Shown one piece after another: positions 24,266 to 32,304 of a DNA stretch of 64,000 bases. Both the position numbers and the translations under genes were made by a program. Position 1 is the first letter of the stretch; the number at the start of each line of letters is the position of its first letter. This DNA comes from Alcanivorax sp. (GTDB taxonomy: Bacteria > Pseudomonadota > Gammaproteobacteria > Pseudomonadales > Alcanivoracaceae): contig NZ_CP051240.1 of NCBI RefSeq assembly GCF_017794965.1, positions 2,666,001-2,730,000 of the forward strand. Reading direction: 5' to 3'. The notes beneath the pieces were generated by a model. The model was not told the DNA's origin. It did not search any database and saw only the letters and a list, made by a program, of their open reading frames with translations.

Positions 24266-24913
24266 TTATTCCTTGCTGCCTTCCTCGCTATCCAGACCCG
24301 CATCGATATTCGCGTCAGCGGTCCAGTTATCGATCACCTTGTCCATATCGCCATATTGCTCCATGCCCTGGGCAAACTGGCTCTTGAAGGTATCTGCCAG
24401 ATCCAGTCCGTTCACATACACATTGATCACTTTCCACTGACCATCCCGGGAGAACAGGGTGTAGAAGATGGGAATGGTCTTGCCAGTGTTGGTCTGGATT
24501 TCCATGCGCACCCGTGCATAGTCCCCCCGCAGATCCCCCTCCTGCATGGGTAGCGTGGTGATCTGCTGACCTTCGTAGAGGGTAATACCGGAGGCGTAGG
24601 TGTTAATCAGGCTGTTCTTGAACACCTCCAGAAAACGGTATTTCTGCTCCTTGCTGGAGTGACCGAAGTAGTCGCCCATGACCATGCGGGTGATGCGCTT
24701 GAAATCCACCAGCCCCGCCAGCTCCTCGCGCACCAATCCCCGGGCCCGCTCAGGATCCGCCTTGAGCTGCTCACGTTCGGCATCAATACGGGTGGTCATG
24801 CGGTCCACCGCATCCATCACCACCTGCCGCGGGTCGCTCTGGGCCTGTGCCAGCGAGCCCATCAGCATCAACACCAGCGCCATTGCCGCGGAAAAAAAGA
24901 ATTGTCGTTGCAT
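24266..24913 (-). CDS. mlaC: Periplasmic phospholipid-binding protein MlaC
   Basis: Shuttle that carries phospholipid between the outer-membrane MlaA complex and the inner-membrane MlaFEDB transporter. 215 aa with a signal peptide (about 1-24, ending AQA). The family blocks VMGDYFGHSSKEQKYRFLEVFKNSLINTYASGI and WKVINVYVNGLDLADTFKSQF are clear. I start at MQRQFFF, preceded by GGGAG; the upstream MM has no ribosome site. No mlaF, E, D or B lies beside it, unlike the usual operon. Confidence 0.93.
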   Translation of the reverse strand: MQRQFFFSAAMALVLMLMGSLAQAQSDPRQVVMDAVDRMTTRIDAEREQLKADPERARGLVREELAGLVDFKRITRMVMGDYFGHSSKEQKYRFLEVFKNSLINTYASGITLYEGQQITTLPMQEGDLRGDYARVRMEIQTNTGKTIPIFYTLFSRDGQWKVINVYVNGLDLADTFKSQFAQGMEQYGDMDKVIDNWTADANIDAGLDSEEGSKE

Positions 24914-25056
24914 CCAAAGTCTCCCTCTCATCATCGGGCGGTTTTACGGGGTTCCGCCGTCCCTGTCCAGAACCAGTATGTAGTCTTGGAGTCACAACCA
25001 GAGTGAACAGTTCCGAAAGAACACTTTTCGGCTCAACCCGGACGGGTTTTGGCGTG

Positions 25057-25062
25057 TATAAT
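25057..25062 (+). promoter_or_regulatory. Consensus -10 box for the kdsD-lptB operon
   Basis: Exact TATAAT 24 bases before the kdsD ATG. No good -35 box at 16-18 bases, so this may depend on an activator or the -35 is poorly conserved. Confidence 0.5.
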
Positions 25063-25085
25063 CGCCGCAATTACAGGGAGATTGC

Positions 25086-26054
25086 ATGAGTCACGACCAT
25101 ATCAGTGTCGGCAAACGGGTCCTGGATATCGAGGCCCGCGCCGTCAACGCGCTGAAAGACAGCCTGGACGACCAGTTTTCCGCCGCCTGCGACCAGATGC
25201 TCAACGCCCGGGGCCGCGTTATCGTCACTGGCATGGGCAAAAGCGGTCACGTGGGCAACAAGCTGGCCGCCACCCTGGCCAGCACCGGCACCCCATCCTT
25301 CTTTGTGCATCCGGGCGAAGCTTCCCACGGCGATCTGGGCATGATCACTCCGGATGATGTGGTACTGGCCCTGTCCAACTCTGGCGAAACCGCCGAAGTG
25401 CTGGCCATCCTGCCGGTCATCAAGCGCAAGGGCACCGTACTGATCGGCATGACCGGTCGCACCGCCTCCACACTGGCGCAGCTTTCCGACGTTCACCTGA
25501 CCGTCGCCGTGACGGAAGAGGCCTGCCCCCACAATCTGGCACCCACCTCGTCCACCACCGCCGCCCTGGCCATGGGGGACGCCCTGGCCATTGCCCTGCT
25601 GGAAGCCCGCGGCTTCACACCGGAAGACTTCGCTCTCAGCCATCCGGGCGGCAGCCTGGGCCGCCGACTGCTATTGAAGGTGGACGACATCATGCACGCG
25701 GGCGAGGCCCTGCCCGCAGTCTCCACCGACACCAGTGTCAGTGACGCCTTGCTGGAAATGACCCGCAAGGGACTGGGCATGACCGCCATTACCGACAACG
25801 ACGGCGCCCTGGCCGGCATCTTCACTGATGGTGACTTGCGCCGCCTGCTGGACCGCGATCTGGATATTCGCACGGCCAGTATCGCCGAGGTCATGGTTAG
25901 CAACCCGATCACTATTGAAACCGGTCACCTGGCGGCAGAGGCACTGCAGATCATGGAGACCCGCAAGATCAATGGCCTGGTAGTACTGGATAACGAGCGC
26001 AAACCGGTGGGTGCCTTCAATATGCAGGACCTGCTGCGCGCGGGGGTGGTGTAA
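25086..26054 (+). CDS. kdsD: Arabinose-5-phosphate isomerase
   Basis: Converts ribulose 5-phosphate to arabinose 5-phosphate, the first KDO precursor for LPS. 322 aa with an N-terminal SIS domain (GMGKSGHVGNKLAATLASTGTPSFFVHPGEASHGDLGM) and two C-terminal CBS domains from about 205. AGGGAGA precedes the ATG. It opens the kdsD-kdsC-lptC-lptA-lptB cluster, with every junction overlapping or abutting. Confidence 0.97.
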   Translation: MSHDHISVGKRVLDIEARAVNALKDSLDDQFSAACDQMLNARGRVIVTGMGKSGHVGNKLAATLASTGTPSFFVHPGEASHGDLGMITPDDVVLALSNSGETAEVLAILPVIKRKGTVLIGMTGRTASTLAQLSDVHLTVAVTEEACPHNLAPTSSTTAALAMGDALAIALLEARGFTPEDFALSHPGGSLGRRLLLKVDDIMHAGEALPAVSTDTSVSDALLEMTRKGLGMTAITDNDGALAGIFTDGDLRRLLDRDLDIRTASIAEVMVSNPITIETGHLAAEALQIMETRKINGLVVLDNERKPVGAFNMQDLLRAGVV

Positions 26055-26551
26055 TGCAGATTTCCGCAATCGACGCCCAGAACCTGCGGTTGATGGCCTT
26101 TGACGTGGATGGAGTGATGACCGACGGTCAGATCTATTTCAGCCCGGAAGGCGAAACCCTCAAAGTGTTTCACACCCTTGACGGGCACGGTCTCAAGAAA
26201 CTCGCCGCCAGCGGCGTAACGCTCGCCATTATCACTGGCCGCAACACCCCCATGGTGGCAAAGCGCGCCGCCGACCTGGGCATCCAGCACGTCATTCAGG
26301 GGCGCGAGGACAAGGGCGTGGCCCTGGCCGACCTTGCCGAACAACTGGGCATTGCTGCCAGCGAAACCGGCTATGCGGGCGATGATGAACCGGACGTGGA
26401 CGCCCTGGCGTGGGCGCAACTGAGCTTCGCTCCAGCCAATGCCCATGACTGTGCCAAACAGGCCGCGGATCATCACACCCTGCGCAGCGGCGGCGCTGGC
26501 GCGGTGCGGGAAATCTGCGATGCCATCCTTGCCCAGCGAGGCGCCCCATGA
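26054..26551 (+). CDS. kdsC: KDO-8-phosphate phosphatase
   Basis: HAD phosphatase that releases KDO from KDO 8-phosphate. 165 aa, with the DxD nucleophile motif FDVDGVMTDG, motif II IITGR, the Lys in GREDKGVAL and motif IV GYAGDDEPDV. It is capless and short as usual for the tetrameric KdsC type. It shares one base with kdsD and four with lptC. Confidence 0.96.
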   Translation: MQISAIDAQNLRLMAFDVDGVMTDGQIYFSPEGETLKVFHTLDGHGLKKLAASGVTLAIITGRNTPMVAKRAADLGIQHVIQGREDKGVALADLAEQLGIAASETGYAGDDEPDVDALAWAQLSFAPANAHDCAKQAADHHTLRSGGAGAVREICDAILAQRGAP

Positions 26552-27105
26552 AGCGCCAGGGCCTGCTCAGCGCCAGCGGCATCCTGTTGCTGGGACTGGT
26601 GGTATTGATGACCCTTCACGAATGGGACAGCACCCTGCCGGGTGAAGATCAGGGCGTCCTGACCGCTCCCGCCATCGTGGCCCAGAAGATCACGGCCCGC
26701 GCCTTCAGCGAAGAAGACGGTGAACTGCAATACCATCTGATTGCCGACAATCTGGTCCAGTATGATCATGCCCCTCTCACCGAAATGACCCACCCACAGC
26801 TGTCCATGGCCAACGAGCAAGGCACCTGGACCATTACCAGCGACGACGGCACAGTGCAGGAAAACGGCAAACTGATTGTCTTTACCGGTGAAGTGGAAGC
26901 GCGCAACCCGGATCAGAACATCGAGCTGGACACCAACGAATTACGCTTCGACAGTGATACCAACACGGCCACCAGCCCCGCTGATGCCGTGCTGCGGTTT
27001 GAAAGTGGCGAGACCCGGGCCGGATCACTGGAGGCGGATCTCGACAAGGGGGTATTATCCCTCGACCAAGGAGTAGAGAGTGAATTCAATGCACCGGCAT
27101 CGTAA
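26548..27105 (+). CDS. lptC: LPS export protein LptC
   Basis: Inner-membrane bitopic protein that receives LPS from LptBFG and passes it to LptA. 185 aa with one N-terminal helix (about 6-23) and a periplasmic beta-jellyroll: ARAFSEEDGELQYHLIADNLVQYDH and ELDTNELRFDSDTNTATSPADAVLRFESGETRAGSLEADL. The 3' end overlaps lptA by 26 bases. Confidence 0.93.
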   Translation: MKRQGLLSASGILLLGLVVLMTLHEWDSTLPGEDQGVLTAPAIVAQKITARAFSEEDGELQYHLIADNLVQYDHAPLTEMTHPQLSMANEQGTWTITSDDGTVQENGKLIVFTGEVEARNPDQNIELDTNELRFDSDTNTATSPADAVLRFESGETRAGSLEADLDKGVLSLDQGVESEFNAPAS

Positions 27106-27607
27106 GGTACTGGCCGCCAGCCTGACCCTGTTAGCCAGCCTGGCCAGCGCCGCCCCGGTGGAAGGTCCCATCTCCGTATCCGCGGACAGCGGCCGCTTCG
27201 AACAGGAGGCCGGCACAGGGGTCTACAGCGGCGACGTGGAGCTGCTGCAGGGCAACCGCACCATGCAGGCGGAAGAAATGTCCCTGTTCACCCGCAATGG
27301 AGAGCTAGTCAGGGTGGAAGCCACCGGCACCCCGGTCAAACTGTCCGAGGGCGAAGACCTGGAGGCCCATGCCAGTAATCTGGTGTACGACATCAAGGCC
27401 CGCACCCTGGTTCTTACCGGCGACGCCTTTATCCGCCACAAAGGCAACACCTTCGAAGGCGCCAAGGTCGAATACAGCCTGGATTCCAAACGCGTGGATG
27501 CCAGCAGTGAAGGCGACCAGCGTGTTCGCCTGGTAATTCCGGCAGAAAACCAGGCCCCCGGCCAGAACCAGAACGACAACACAGATTCGGAGCCCACCGC
27601 CCCATGA
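27080..27607 (+). CDS. lptA: Periplasmic LPS bridge protein LptA
   Basis: OstA-domain protein that polymerises into the LPS bridge across the periplasm. 175 aa, signal peptide up to ASAA, then ISVSADSGRFEQEAGTGVYSGDVELLQGNRTMQAEEM. I start at GTG 27080 because AAGGAG lies exactly six bases upstream, inside lptC; ATG 27089 is the alternative and would shorten the signal peptide by three residues. The C-terminus is Gln/Asn-rich, likely disordered. Confidence 0.93.
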   Translation: MNSMHRHRKVLAASLTLLASLASAAPVEGPISVSADSGRFEQEAGTGVYSGDVELLQGNRTMQAEEMSLFTRNGELVRVEATGTPVKLSEGEDLEAHASNLVYDIKARTLVLTGDAFIRHKGNTFEGAKVEYSLDSKRVDASSEGDQRVRLVIPAENQAPGQNQNDNTDSEPTAP

Positions 27608-28329
27608 CGCATCTGCGCGCCCACCACCTGGCCAAAAGCTATAAAGGCCGCCGGGTCATCGAAGACGTTTCCCTGGATGTGGAATCCGGACAGATTGTGG
27701 GCCTGCTTGGCCCTAACGGGGCTGGCAAGACCACCTGCTTTTACATGATTGTAGGGCTGGTGGAAGCTGATGCCGGCCGCATCGAAATCAATGACAACGA
27801 CATCACCCACCTGCCCATGCATGGTCGCGCCAAGCGCGGCATTGGGTATCTGCCCCAGGAAGCCAGCATCTTTCGCCGCCTGACCGTGGAAGAGAACATC
27901 ATGGCCATCCTGGAAACCCGCAAGGAACTGAGCAAGCAGGATCGCCATGAGCGCATGGAGAGCCTGCTCAAGGAGTTCCATATTACCCACATCCGCGACT
28001 CCCTGGGCATGAGCCTGTCCGGTGGTGAGCGCCGCCGCGCCGAGATTGCCCGCGGCCTGGCCACCGATCCGGATTTCATCCTGCTGGATGAACCCTTTGC
28101 CGGGGTCGATCCGATTTCGGTGAACGACATCAAGAGCATCATCCGCCACCTCAAGGAACGTGGCATTGGCGTCCTGATCACCGACCATAACGTGCGCGAA
28201 ACCCTGGATATCTGCGACACCGCCTACATCGTTAGCGCCGGCCACATCATCGCCTCCGGCGACGCCGACACCATTCTCTCCAATCAGCAGGTGCGGGATG
28301 TGTATCTGGGAGCGGATTTCAGGCTTTGA
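27604..28329 (+). CDS. lptB: LPS export ABC transporter ATPase
   Basis: ATPase that drives LPS extraction with LptFG. 241 aa with Walker A GPNGAGKTT, Q-loop YLPQEASIFRRLTVEENI, signature LSGGERRR, Walker B ILLDEPFAGVDP and switch His in ITDHNV. Overlaps lptA by four bases and closes the cluster; an inverted heptamer pair follows six bases after the stop. Confidence 0.98.
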   Translation: MTHLRAHHLAKSYKGRRVIEDVSLDVESGQIVGLLGPNGAGKTTCFYMIVGLVEADAGRIEINDNDITHLPMHGRAKRGIGYLPQEASIFRRLTVEENIMAILETRKELSKQDRHERMESLLKEFHITHIRDSLGMSLSGGERRRAEIARGLATDPDFILLDEPFAGVDPISVNDIKSIIRHLKERGIGVLITDHNVRETLDICDTAYIVSAGHIIASGDADTILSNQQVRDVYLGADFRL

Positions 28330-28334
28330 AAGAG

Positions 28335-28499
28335 CAATTAATAGTTAATAATGAATAATTAATAACTTCGCGAGACGGGCTCCCGGATTTGAAACGCAAG
28401 CGGCCGCGCCCAAAGGTTGGGCGCGGCCTCTTGGCTTGAAGCGGCAGAATGGCTTTGCCGCGCAGCTATTAACTATTCATTATTAATTATTCATTCGCT
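28335..28499. repeat. Inverted AT-rich heptamer pair around a conserved core hairpin
   Basis: Left units CAATTAA, TAGTTAA, TAATGAA, TAATTAA (28335-28362); right units GCTATTA, ACTATTC, ATTATTA, ATTATTC, ATTCGCT (28465-28499). The core 28388-28438 (TTTGAAACGCAAG, then a GGCCGCGCCC hairpin, then GGCTTG) is the reverse complement of the core at 63863-63912 with few changes, although the arms there are a different sequence. It lies between lptB and the rpoN promoter. Confidence 0.85.
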
Positions 28500-28525
28500 C
28501 CTCATCCCTACCACACCTTTCTCGC

Positions 28526-28542
28526 TGGCACAATTATTGCTT
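28526..28542 (+). promoter_or_regulatory. Sigma-54 (-24/-12) promoter upstream of rpoN
   Basis: TGGCAC, 5-base spacer AATTA, TTGC then TT: an exact match to the sigma-54 consensus with the GG and GC elements at the right distance. It ends about 58 bases before the rpoN ATG. This predicts autoregulation of rpoN, activating or repressive depending on a nearby enhancer-binding protein site, which I did not find. Confidence 0.75.
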
Positions 28543-28600
28543 GATAGAGTTTCAAGCTGTTATTCTCGGGTTTTTGGGGACCACACCAAACCTGAGCAGT

Positions 28601-30064
28601 ATGAAGCCCACACTACAACTACAAATCGGCCAGCAGCTGACCATGACGCCCCAGCTGCAGCAGGCCATCCGCCTTCTTCAGCTGTCCACCCTGGATCTTC
28701 GACAGGAGATTCAACAGGCCGTGGAGAGCAACCCGCTGCTCGAACTGGCCGATGACTTCGGTGACGATTCCCTGCCCGAGGCTGACGAAGAGCGTCAGTC
28801 TGATGAACTCGACACCGACCGCGACGACGCACTGGAAGAGTTTGTGGATGGCGATCCGGGCATCGAGACGGAGTGGGATGACGTCTATTCCGGACAGAGC
28901 AGCAGCTCGGCAGCCGCCCTCCCCGATGACGCGGACGAATGGCAGCAGCGCCATGCCGTTTCCGGCAACCTTCAGGATCACCTGCTCTGGCAACTGAACC
29001 TGACACCCATGAGCGATGTGGACCGCATCATTGCCATGGCCATCATCGAGTCTGTGGATGACCGCGGCTACATGACCACCACCATCGACGACATTGTCGA
29101 GATGGTAAACCGTCAGGAAGATCTGCTCACAGAAGGCGATGAACTGGAGACCGATGAGGTGCTCGCCGTACAGCACCGCCTGCAGCAATTCGACCCCCTT
29201 GGCGTCGCCAGCCTGAATCTGGCCGACTGCCTGGGCGTCCAATTACGCCAACTGCCGGCGGACACCCCGCACCTGCCCCTGGCCCTGGCCCTGCTCGAAC
29301 ACCTGGAATTGCTGGAAAAGCATGACTATGCGGCGCTGCGCCGGGTATTGCAGACCAGCGAACAGGAGCTGCTCGACGCCCTCTCCCTGATCCGCACCCT
29401 GGACCCGGCTCCCGGGGAACAGATTGGCGAAAGCCAGGTGGATTATGCCGTGCCGGACGTGATCGTGCGCCAGCACAATGGCCGTTGGCAGGTCAGCCTC
29501 AACGATGACATCCTGCCCAAGGTGAACCTGCAGCAACAATACGCCAGCCTGGCCAGAAAAACCCCCGGTGAGGACGGCCAGTACCTGAAAAACTGCGTGC
29601 AGGAGGCCAAGTGGTTCATCAAGAGCCTGCAGAGCCGCCACGACACCCTGCTCAAGGTCGCCACCCGCATTGTGAAAGTGCAGCAGGACTTCTTCGACTA
29701 CGGTGAAGAAGCCATGAAACCCCTGGTACTGGCCGACATTGCCGATGCCGTCGAGATGCATGAATCGACCATCAGTCGGGTCACCAACCAGAAGTACATG
29801 ATGACACCCCTCGGCGTCTTTGAGCTGAAATATTTCTTTTCCAGTCACGTGGGCACGGACGGCGGCGGTGAGTGTTCCTCCACAGCTATTCGTGCCATTA
29901 TTAAGAAGCTGGTCGCTGCCGAGAATCCCCGCAAGCCGCTCAGTGACAACAAACTGGCCAGCTTGCTCAACGAGCAGGGAATCAACGTAGCGCGCCGGAC
30001 CGTTGCCAAGTATCGTGAGGCAATGAGAATACCGTCATCCAGTGCTCGCAAACGTCTGGTGTAG
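28601..30064 (+). CDS. rpoN: RNA polymerase sigma-54 factor
   Basis: Alternative sigma factor needing enhancer-binding ATPases. 487 aa from MKPTLQLQIGQQLTMTPQLQQAIRLLQLSTLDLRQEIQQAVESNPLLEL (region I), an acidic region II (about 50-110), core-binding domain, HTH, and the RpoN box ARRTVAKYRE near the C-terminus. A 20-residue upstream in-frame extension is excluded since region I begins at MKPT. Followed by hpf and the nitrogen PTS genes as in most gammaproteobacteria. Confidence 0.98.
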   Translation: MKPTLQLQIGQQLTMTPQLQQAIRLLQLSTLDLRQEIQQAVESNPLLELADDFGDDSLPEADEERQSDELDTDRDDALEEFVDGDPGIETEWDDVYSGQSSSSAAALPDDADEWQQRHAVSGNLQDHLLWQLNLTPMSDVDRIIAMAIIESVDDRGYMTTTIDDIVEMVNRQEDLLTEGDELETDEVLAVQHRLQQFDPLGVASLNLADCLGVQLRQLPADTPHLPLALALLEHLELLEKHDYAALRRVLQTSEQELLDALSLIRTLDPAPGEQIGESQVDYAVPDVIVRQHNGRWQVSLNDDILPKVNLQQQYASLARKTPGEDGQYLKNCVQEAKWFIKSLQSRHDTLLKVATRIVKVQQDFFDYGEEAMKPLVLADIADAVEMHESTISRVTNQKYMMTPLGVFELKYFFSSHVGTDGGGECSSTAIRAIIKKLVAAENPRKPLSDNKLASLLNEQGINVARRTVAKYREAMRIPSSSARKRLV

Positions 30065-30105
30065 CGTCTGAATGACGGCCCAATAAGCAGGTAAAGGAGC
30101 CAGCC

Positions 30106-30405
30106 ATGCAAATTAATATCAGCGGTCATCACCTGGAAGTTACCGATGCTCTGCGCACCTATGTAGGCGACAAGTTTTCTCGCCTGGAGCGTCATTTCGA
30201 CCAGATCACCAGCGTCCAGGTGATTCTCTCTCCGGAACCGAAGACCCATAAGGCAGAATCCACCGTTCACATTTCCGGGGCCGACCTGTTTGCCACCGCT
30301 GAAGCCGACGATATGTATGCGGCCATCGACAAGCTGACCGACAAACTTGACCGTCAGATTCTGAAACACAAGGAAAAGGCCGTCAGCCACAAGCACGGCC
30401 ACTAA
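30106..30405 (+). CDS. hpf: Short ribosome hibernation promoting factor
   Basis: 99-aa HPF/YfiA protein that promotes 100S ribosome dimers in stationary phase. MQINISGHHLEVTDALRTYVGDKFSRLERHFDQI and HISGADLFATAEADDMYAAIDKLTDKLDRQI are family blocks; the short length and basic tail fit short HPF. AAGGAG precedes the ATG. Confidence 0.96.
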   Translation: MQINISGHHLEVTDALRTYVGDKFSRLERHFDQITSVQVILSPEPKTHKAESTVHISGADLFATAEADDMYAAIDKLTDKLDRQILKHKEKAVSHKHGH

Positions 30406-30420
30406 ACCGAAGCGACAATT

Positions 30421-30894
30421 ATGCGAGTTCGCGAAATACTCACCGAAGCACGTACCCACAGTGGGGTACAGGCCAGCAGCAAGAAACAGCTGCTGGACCA
30501 GGTTGCACAGCTGGCTGCGGCCAGCTGTGACACCCTCAAGGAGCAGGAGGTGTTCGATGCCCTGGTGGCCCGGGAAAAACTGGGCTCCACCGGCATCGGC
30601 GAAGGCATTGCCATCCCTCACTGCCGTCTGGGGCACTGCCAGCAACCGGTGGGACTACTGCTCAAGCTGGACACGCCCATCGATTTCGATGCCGTTGATG
30701 GCCGCCCTGTGGATCTGGTTTTTGTACTGCTGGTGCCACAGGAAAACCCTGAACAGCATCTCAAGACGCTCAGCCACCTGGCGACCCTGTTCAACGATGA
30801 CGATTATCGCAGTGAACTGCGCGGCAGCCAGGACAACCACGCGTTTTATCAAACCGCTGTAGAGTCCGAGGCCGAACTCAGACTGGCATCGTGA
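30421..30894 (+). CDS. ptsN: Nitrogen PTS enzyme IIA
   Basis: EIIA-Ntr, a regulatory phosphocarrier of the PTS-Ntr. 157 aa with phosphorylated His67 in GEGIAIPHCRL. It regulates potassium, nitrogen and envelope functions in relatives. Placed after rpoN-hpf and before rapZ and NPr as usual. The stop shares a base with a 36-codon open frame leading to rapZ. Confidence 0.96.
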   Translation: MRVREILTEARTHSGVQASSKKQLLDQVAQLAAASCDTLKEQEVFDALVAREKLGSTGIGEGIAIPHCRLGHCQQPVGLLLKLDTPIDFDAVDGRPVDLVFVLLVPQENPEQHLKTLSHLATLFNDDDYRSELRGSQDNHAFYQTAVESEAELRLAS

Positions 30895-31004
30895 TGAAAC
30901 GCATCAGGCAACCATGCAGCATGCCACTCCACCGCCAGTTCAAAGCTGACGCCCGTGCCAAATACCTGCATGTGGCCAGCGGCCTGCGAGCAATCACACC
31001 ATGA
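30894..31004 (+). CDS. Possible 36-aa small protein between ptsN and rapZ
   Basis: Open frame MKRIRQPCSMPLH...LRAITP fills the whole 106-bp gap. Its ATG overlaps the ptsN stop (TGATG) and its TGA overlaps the rapZ ATG (ATGA). It is basic, with no membrane segment or known motif. The double overlap suggests a translational bridge, but chance cannot be excluded. Confidence 0.35.
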   Translation: MKRIRQPCSMPLHRQFKADARAKYLHVASGLRAITP

Positions 31005-31852
31005 AATTGACCATCATCAGTGGCCGTTCCGGCTCAGGCAAGACCACAGCCCTTCAAGCCATGGAAGACCAGGGCTACTACTGTGTGGACAATTTACCCG
31101 TGGGTATGCTGCCCACGCTGGCCACCCAGCTTAACGCCGGCGAGGCCCCCATCGAGCGGGTGGCTGTGGGGATTGATGCCCGCAACGTCCCCGCCCAGCT
31201 TCAAGCCTTCGACAGTATTCTTGATGCCCTGCATCAGCAGGAAATAGAAACCGAGATTGTCTATCTGGATGCAGACGATTACACCCTGCTAAAGCGTTTC
31301 AGCGCCACCCGTCGCCGTCACCCACTGGGCACCGGTCAGCGCACCCTGGAAGATGCCATCCAGCATGAACGGGAATTACTGGCCAACATTCGCCAGCGAG
31401 CCGACCTGGTCATCGATAGCAGCAACTACGAAGTACACAGCCTGCGCAACCAGATTCGGGAGCGGGTGGCCCGACGCCAATCCAATCTGTCACTGCAGCT
31501 GGAGTCCTTCGGCTTCAAGAACGGCCTGCCCAACGATGCCGATCTGGTCTTCGATGTCAGGGTTCTGCCCAACCCCCACTGGGATCCGGCACTGCGCCCG
31601 CTTACCGGTATGGACCAGCCAATCATTGATTTTCTCCAACAGCACCAGGCCAGCCACGACATGCTGGATGACATCAGTCGCTTCATCCAACGCTGGCTAC
31701 CCGCTTTCGCCCACAGTGACCGCAGCTACGTGACAGTGGCCATCGGTTGTACAGGCGGCCGCCACCGTTCGGTGTATATGGTCGAGCAGCTCGCCGCCCG
31801 CCTGCGCGAGGAAGACATTGAGCTCCAGGTGCGTCACCGCGAGCAGCACTGA
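31001..31852 (+). CDS. rapZ: RNase adapter protein / P-loop protein RapZ
   Basis: 283-aa nucleotide-binding protein; in E. coli it binds the sRNA GlmZ for RNase E cleavage and controls GlmS. Walker A GRSGSGKT (8-15), GYYCVDNLPVGMLP, Walker B-like IVYLDAD and the C-terminal domain VAIGCTGGRHRSVYMVEQLA match the YvcJ/RapZ family. It sits between ptsN and NPr in the conserved cluster. Confidence 0.96.
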   Translation: MKLTIISGRSGSGKTTALQAMEDQGYYCVDNLPVGMLPTLATQLNAGEAPIERVAVGIDARNVPAQLQAFDSILDALHQQEIETEIVYLDADDYTLLKRFSATRRRHPLGTGQRTLEDAIQHERELLANIRQRADLVIDSSNYEVHSLRNQIRERVARRQSNLSLQLESFGFKNGLPNDADLVFDVRVLPNPHWDPALRPLTGMDQPIIDFLQQHQASHDMLDDISRFIQRWLPAFAHSDRSYVTVAIGCTGGRHRSVYMVEQLAARLREEDIELQVRHREQH

Positions 31853-31881
31853 GCCGCTGCCTATTCAGGAACACCTTCCCC

Positions 31882-32151
31882 ATGATTGAGAAACAACTCG
31901 ACGTAACCAACAAACTGGGCCTGCACGCCAGAGCGGCCGCCAAGGTGGTCAGCGTGGCCTCACGCTATGACAGCCGCATTCACGTCATTCACAACGGCAA
32001 TCCCATCGATGCAAAAAGCATCATGGGGCTACTCATGCTGGGCGCAGCAAAGGGAAGCCAGGTGACCTTTCAGGTAGAAGGCGAAGACGAAAACGCCGCC
32101 ATGGAGGAACTGGAAGACCTGTTTGCACGAATGTTCGATGAGGGAGAATAA
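31882..32151 (+). CDS. ptsO: Phosphocarrier protein NPr
   Basis: 89-aa HPr-like protein of the nitrogen PTS. Phosphorylated His15 lies in NKLGLHARAA; the second motif DAKSIMGLLMLGAAKGS is Ser-centred as in HPr proteins. 29 bases after rapZ. The stop is followed at once by a heptamer array. Confidence 0.95.
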   Translation: MIEKQLDVTNKLGLHARAAAKVVSVASRYDSRIHVIHNGNPIDAKSIMGLLMLGAAKGSQVTFQVEGEDENAAMEELEDLFARMFDEGE

Positions 32152-32152
32152 A

Positions 32153-32300
32153 AGACAGTGAATAGTTAACAGTGAAAAGTGAACAGTTGAAAAATCAAGT
32201 ACCACACACACTGCAGGACTGTTACTGTGTGGACATCCCAGCCGAGCAGCAGCACGTTTTGTTTTCGCTGTTAACTATTCACTGTTAACTGTTAACTGAG
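32153..32300. repeat. Inverted heptamer pair (AGTTAAC/AGTGAAT type)
   Basis: Left units AGACAGT, GAATAGT, TAACAGT, GAAAAGT, GAACAGT (32153-32187). Right units CGCTGTT, AACTATT, CACTGTT, AACTGTT, AACTGAG (32266-32300), inverted. The core has a CCACACA/TGTGTGG hairpin. The right arm ends four bases before the mgtE start, so the only ribosome-site-like GAG lies in the repeat. Same family as 46875-47002. Confidence 0.85.
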
Positions 32301-32304
32301 TTCC

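Noticed and set aside
25025..25040. -35 box for the kdsD TATAAT
   Set aside because: No hexamer at 16-18 bases resembles TTGACA and the extended -10 TGn is out of register.
32152..32304. Mg2+ riboswitch upstream of mgtE
   Set aside because: The leader is made of heptamer arms and a small hairpin; nothing resembles the M-box layout.
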